From the NCBI GenBank assembly GCA_021795535.1, contig JAJYPG010000036.1, positions 1-8,276 of the forward strand: DNA of 8,276 nucleotides, read 5' to 3'. A program made the translations under genes and the position numbers. Shown here one piece after another: positions 6,449-8,276 of the stretch; positions within the stretch are counted from its first letter, which is position 1; each line of letters opens with the position of its first letter. Under the pieces are notes generated by a model. It did no database searches and was not told the DNA's origin. It saw only the letters and a program-made list of their open reading frames with translations. The DNA comes from Planctomycetota bacterium. Lineage in GTDB: Bacteria > Planctomycetota > Phycisphaerae > WQYP01.

Positions 6449-8092
6449 TCAAGTGGCAAGCGCCTGCTTTACCAAAGCCCGCGCTTCAACCAGAAGCTGG
6501 TCCAGTAGTTCCCCGCTTTTTAAGCTTTCCGCGTAAATTTTATATTGAGCCTCGGTACCGGATGGCCGGGCGGCGAACCAGCCGTTTTCGGTTGTCACCT
6601 TCAGTCCGCCAATTGCCGCACCATTTCCGGGGGCATTGGTTAGCACTGCGGAGATGGCTTCCCCCGCCATGGCTGTCTGCTTAATGACGGTGGGCGAGAG
6701 CTTTTTCAGTGCATCTTTCTCACGCAAAGAGCAGGGTTGATCTTCACGCAGGTAGAACGATTTGCCGAATTGTTTTTCAATTTCCGCATAATGTTCTCCG
6801 GGGTCTTTTCCCGTGCGGGCGGTTATTTCACAGGCCAGAAGGTCCATGACCGGGCCGTCCTTGTCGGTGGTCCAGGTGCTCCCATCTTTCCGCAGCAGCG
6901 TGGCCCCGGCGGATTCCTCTCCCACAAAGCCGAGAGTTCCATCGCACAGCCCCTGCACAAACCATTTGAAGCCCACGGGCACTTCGTAAATCTTCCGGCC
7001 AACGCCAGCGGTCACGCGGTCAATAATGCCGCTGCTGACCAGGGTTTTTCCAACCATCGCCCCGGCGGGCCAATCTGGCCGATGGGTACACAGATAGCGC
7101 ACCGCAACAGCCAGATTATGATTGGGCGGCAAAAGTCCGACCGATGGCGCGACTATGCCATGCCGGTCGGCGTCGGTGTCATTTCCGAAGGCAATTTGAT
7201 ATTGGTCCTTTAGAGCCACCAGACCGGCCATGGCATATGGGCTGGAGCAGTCCATGCGAATTTGACCATCATGATCCACGCGCATGAAACGGAAGGTAAA
7301 ATCAACCCCTGGATTCACCACGGTAATATTCAGTCTGTACCGCTCCTTAATGGGTTCCCACAGATGCACACTCGCCCCGCCCAACGGGTCCGCGGCAATG
7401 CGCAAGCCGGACGATTGAATTACGTCCATATCAATCACCTGAGCCAGGTCCGCCACGTAAGGTTGAATAAAGTTGCAAAATCGCGTGGTATCCGCGGCAA
7501 GAGCCTTTTTATAACCCATTCGCCGTACTGCTTTGTTACCATCTCGCAGAAGCACATTGGCGCGATCCTGAATCCAACTGGTAATATCCACATCCGCCGG
7601 GCCACCGGTAGGCGGGTTGTATTTAAAGCCGCCATCACGCGGCGGATTGTGTGAAGGTGTTACCGCAATGCCGTCCGCAAGCCCGCGGGTACGGCCCCGG
7701 TTATGGGCCAGAATCGCGTGTGACAAAACGGGAACCGGGGTGTAGTCATTCCCTTCGGCAATGCACAGACACACACCATTGGCCGCCAGAACCTCCACCG
7801 CAGTGTCATGGGCGGGCGTATCTATGCCGTGTGTGTCTTTCGCGATAAACAGCGGACCATCAATTCCCCGCGCCTTGCGATATTCACAAATAGCCTGCGT
7901 CATGGCCAGAACATGGGCTTCGGTGAAGGACCCATCCTGCGGCGTTCCCCGATGGCCGCTGGTGCCAAAGGCCACGAGTTGGTGCGGGTCGGCCAGATCA
8001 GGCTTTTTGGCAAAATAATCCCGTGTCAGAGAATCCATATCAATAAGTAAATCCGCGGAAGGCGGCTTTCCGGCAAGTGGGGAAACAGACAT
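6449..8092 (-). CDS. pgm: Phosphoglucomutase (alpha-D-glucose phosphate-specific)
   Basis: A 547-residue protein, nearly the length of E. coli Pgm (546) and similar from end to end. It interconverts glucose 1-phosphate and glucose 6-phosphate in the cytoplasm, linking glycolysis with glycogen and nucleotide-sugar synthesis. The four signatures of the alpha-D-phosphohexomutase family are present: the phosphoserine loop VTPSHNPP (144-151, S147 as the phosphorylated residue), the Mg-binding NDTDADRHG (304-312, D305, D307, D309), the sugar-binding GEESAG (391-396) and the phosphate-binding RPSGTE (509-514). The N-terminal FGTSGHRG (42-49) and the KDTH motif (85-88) are also as in E. coli. Reading could start at GTG 8170, but ATG 8092 has a strong GGAGG 5 nt upstream and matches the family N-terminus. 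The nearest downstream gene is 257 bp away, so pgm may be transcribed alone. Nothing looks damaged or foreign. Confidence 0.97.
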   Translation of the reverse strand: MSVSPLAGKPPSADLLIDMDSLTRDYFAKKPDLADPHQLVAFGTSGHRGTPQDGSFTEAHVLAMTQAICEYRKARGIDGPLFIAKDTHGIDTPAHDTAVEVLAANGVCLCIAEGNDYTPVPVLSHAILAHNRGRTRGLADGIAVTPSHNPPRDGGFKYNPPTGGPADVDITSWIQDRANVLLRDGNKAVRRMGYKKALAADTTRFCNFIQPYVADLAQVIDMDVIQSSGLRIAADPLGGASVHLWEPIKERYRLNITVVNPGVDFTFRFMRVDHDGQIRMDCSSPYAMAGLVALKDQYQIAFGNDTDADRHGIVAPSVGLLPPNHNLAVAVRYLCTHRPDWPAGAMVGKTLVSSGIIDRVTAGVGRKIYEVPVGFKWFVQGLCDGTLGFVGEESAGATLLRKDGSTWTTDKDGPVMDLLACEITARTGKDPGEHYAEIEKQFGKSFYLREDQPCSLREKDALKKLSPTVIKQTAMAGEAISAVLTNAPGNGAAIGGLKVTTENGWFAARPSGTEAQYKIYAESLKSGELLDQLLVEARALVKQALAT

Positions 8093-8097
8093 AGATA

Positions 8098-8102
8098 CCT
8101 CC
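8098..8102 (-). promoter_or_regulatory. pgm: Ribosome binding site of pgm
   Basis: GGAGG on the minus strand is followed by TATCT and then ATG at 8092. This strong SD fixes the start and rejects the 26-residue longer version that begins with GTG at 8170. Confidence 0.75.
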
Positions 8103-8223
8103 AGTCCTTTAAGAACAAAATCCAAAAGCAGAATATCGTCCATGCGGCATGATTGGCAAGAATACCGCACATTTTAGCGCGTACCGCAAAGGCGAGGAAT
8201 GGAGGAATGAATGATGTGGCGAA

Positions 8224-8276
8224 TCAACCCAGCCGTACCAGATAGACCGTGATCGTTAGACCGATACTCGCGAGAA
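8224..8276 (-). CDS. Possible 3' fragment of a membrane protein at the right edge
   Basis: One minus-strand frame enters from the right edge and ends with TGA at 8226-8224; its last residues are LASIGLTITVYLVRLG. The hydrophobic stretch followed by a short basic end looks like the last membrane helix of a membrane protein. It would be the gene before pgm, 131 bp upstream. Only 17 codons are visible, so chance is a serious alternative; a second frame is open even longer (to a TAA near 8176-8178) but gives a sequence rich in Ser, Arg and His that looks less like protein. Confidence 0.25.
   Translation of the reverse strand, partial: LASIGLTITVYLVRLG

Noticed and set aside
6196..6459. An 87-codon minus-strand open frame spanning the whole pgm-phosphoesterase gap
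   Set aside because: It overlaps the end of pgm, has no good SD, contains the palindromes, and its translation has no recognisable domain or protein-like pattern; a chance open frame is more likely.
8195..8246. Plus-strand GGAGG followed by ATG with a 12-codon open frame near the right edge
   Set aside because: Very short, points away from pgm with no gene visible downstream in the window; probably chance.

Overview
The window carries four full-length protein genes, all on the minus strand and all ending in TGA, plus two possible gene fragments cut by the window edges. Read 5' to 3' on the minus strand (right to left), the order is: a possible end of a membrane protein (right edge), pgm (phosphoglucomutase, about 6449-8092), a large secreted or membrane-anchored beta-propeller/phosphoesterase fusion (about 3465-6191), an MFS transporter resembling the phosphate:H+ symporter family (1993-3405), an atypical protein-kinase-like protein (136-1608), and possibly the start of another gene running off the left edge. 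I see no rRNA, tRNA, CRISPR array, transposase or phage gene.

Organism: a bacterium of moderate GC content (judged by eye), with Shine-Dalgarno sequences in front of most genes. YncE-like propeller/alkaline-phosphatase-superfamily fusions are familiar from Acidobacteriota and Planctomycetota. The intergenic repeat built from AGATTTC / AAATTTGAGATG words recalls low-complexity spacers I associate with Planctomycetota, in particular Phycisphaerae. The assignment is a guess; no gene here settles it.

Layout: pgm has a strong SD and is separated by 257 bp from the phosphoesterase; that gap holds a 14-bp perfect palindrome just behind pgm and a 6-bp-stem hairpin closer to the next gene. The phosphoesterase and the transporter are 59 bp apart and are probably cotranscribed, with two small hairpins in the gap, the second touching the weak SD of the transporter. 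The transporter is followed by a 384-bp spacer with a degenerate 28-bp tandem repeat. The kinase-like gene has a good SD of its own.

How the genes may work together: the best functional idea is that the phosphoesterase/transporter pair is a phosphorus-acquisition unit, in which an exported enzyme releases phosphate and the neighbouring PHS-type carrier takes it up. This is inference from domain type and adjacency. pgm is a housekeeping gene and need not be connected. The kinase-like protein is an unassigned orphan. I did not find a clearly new multi-gene system; the most worthwhile items are the phosphoesterase/transporter pair and the divergent kinase.
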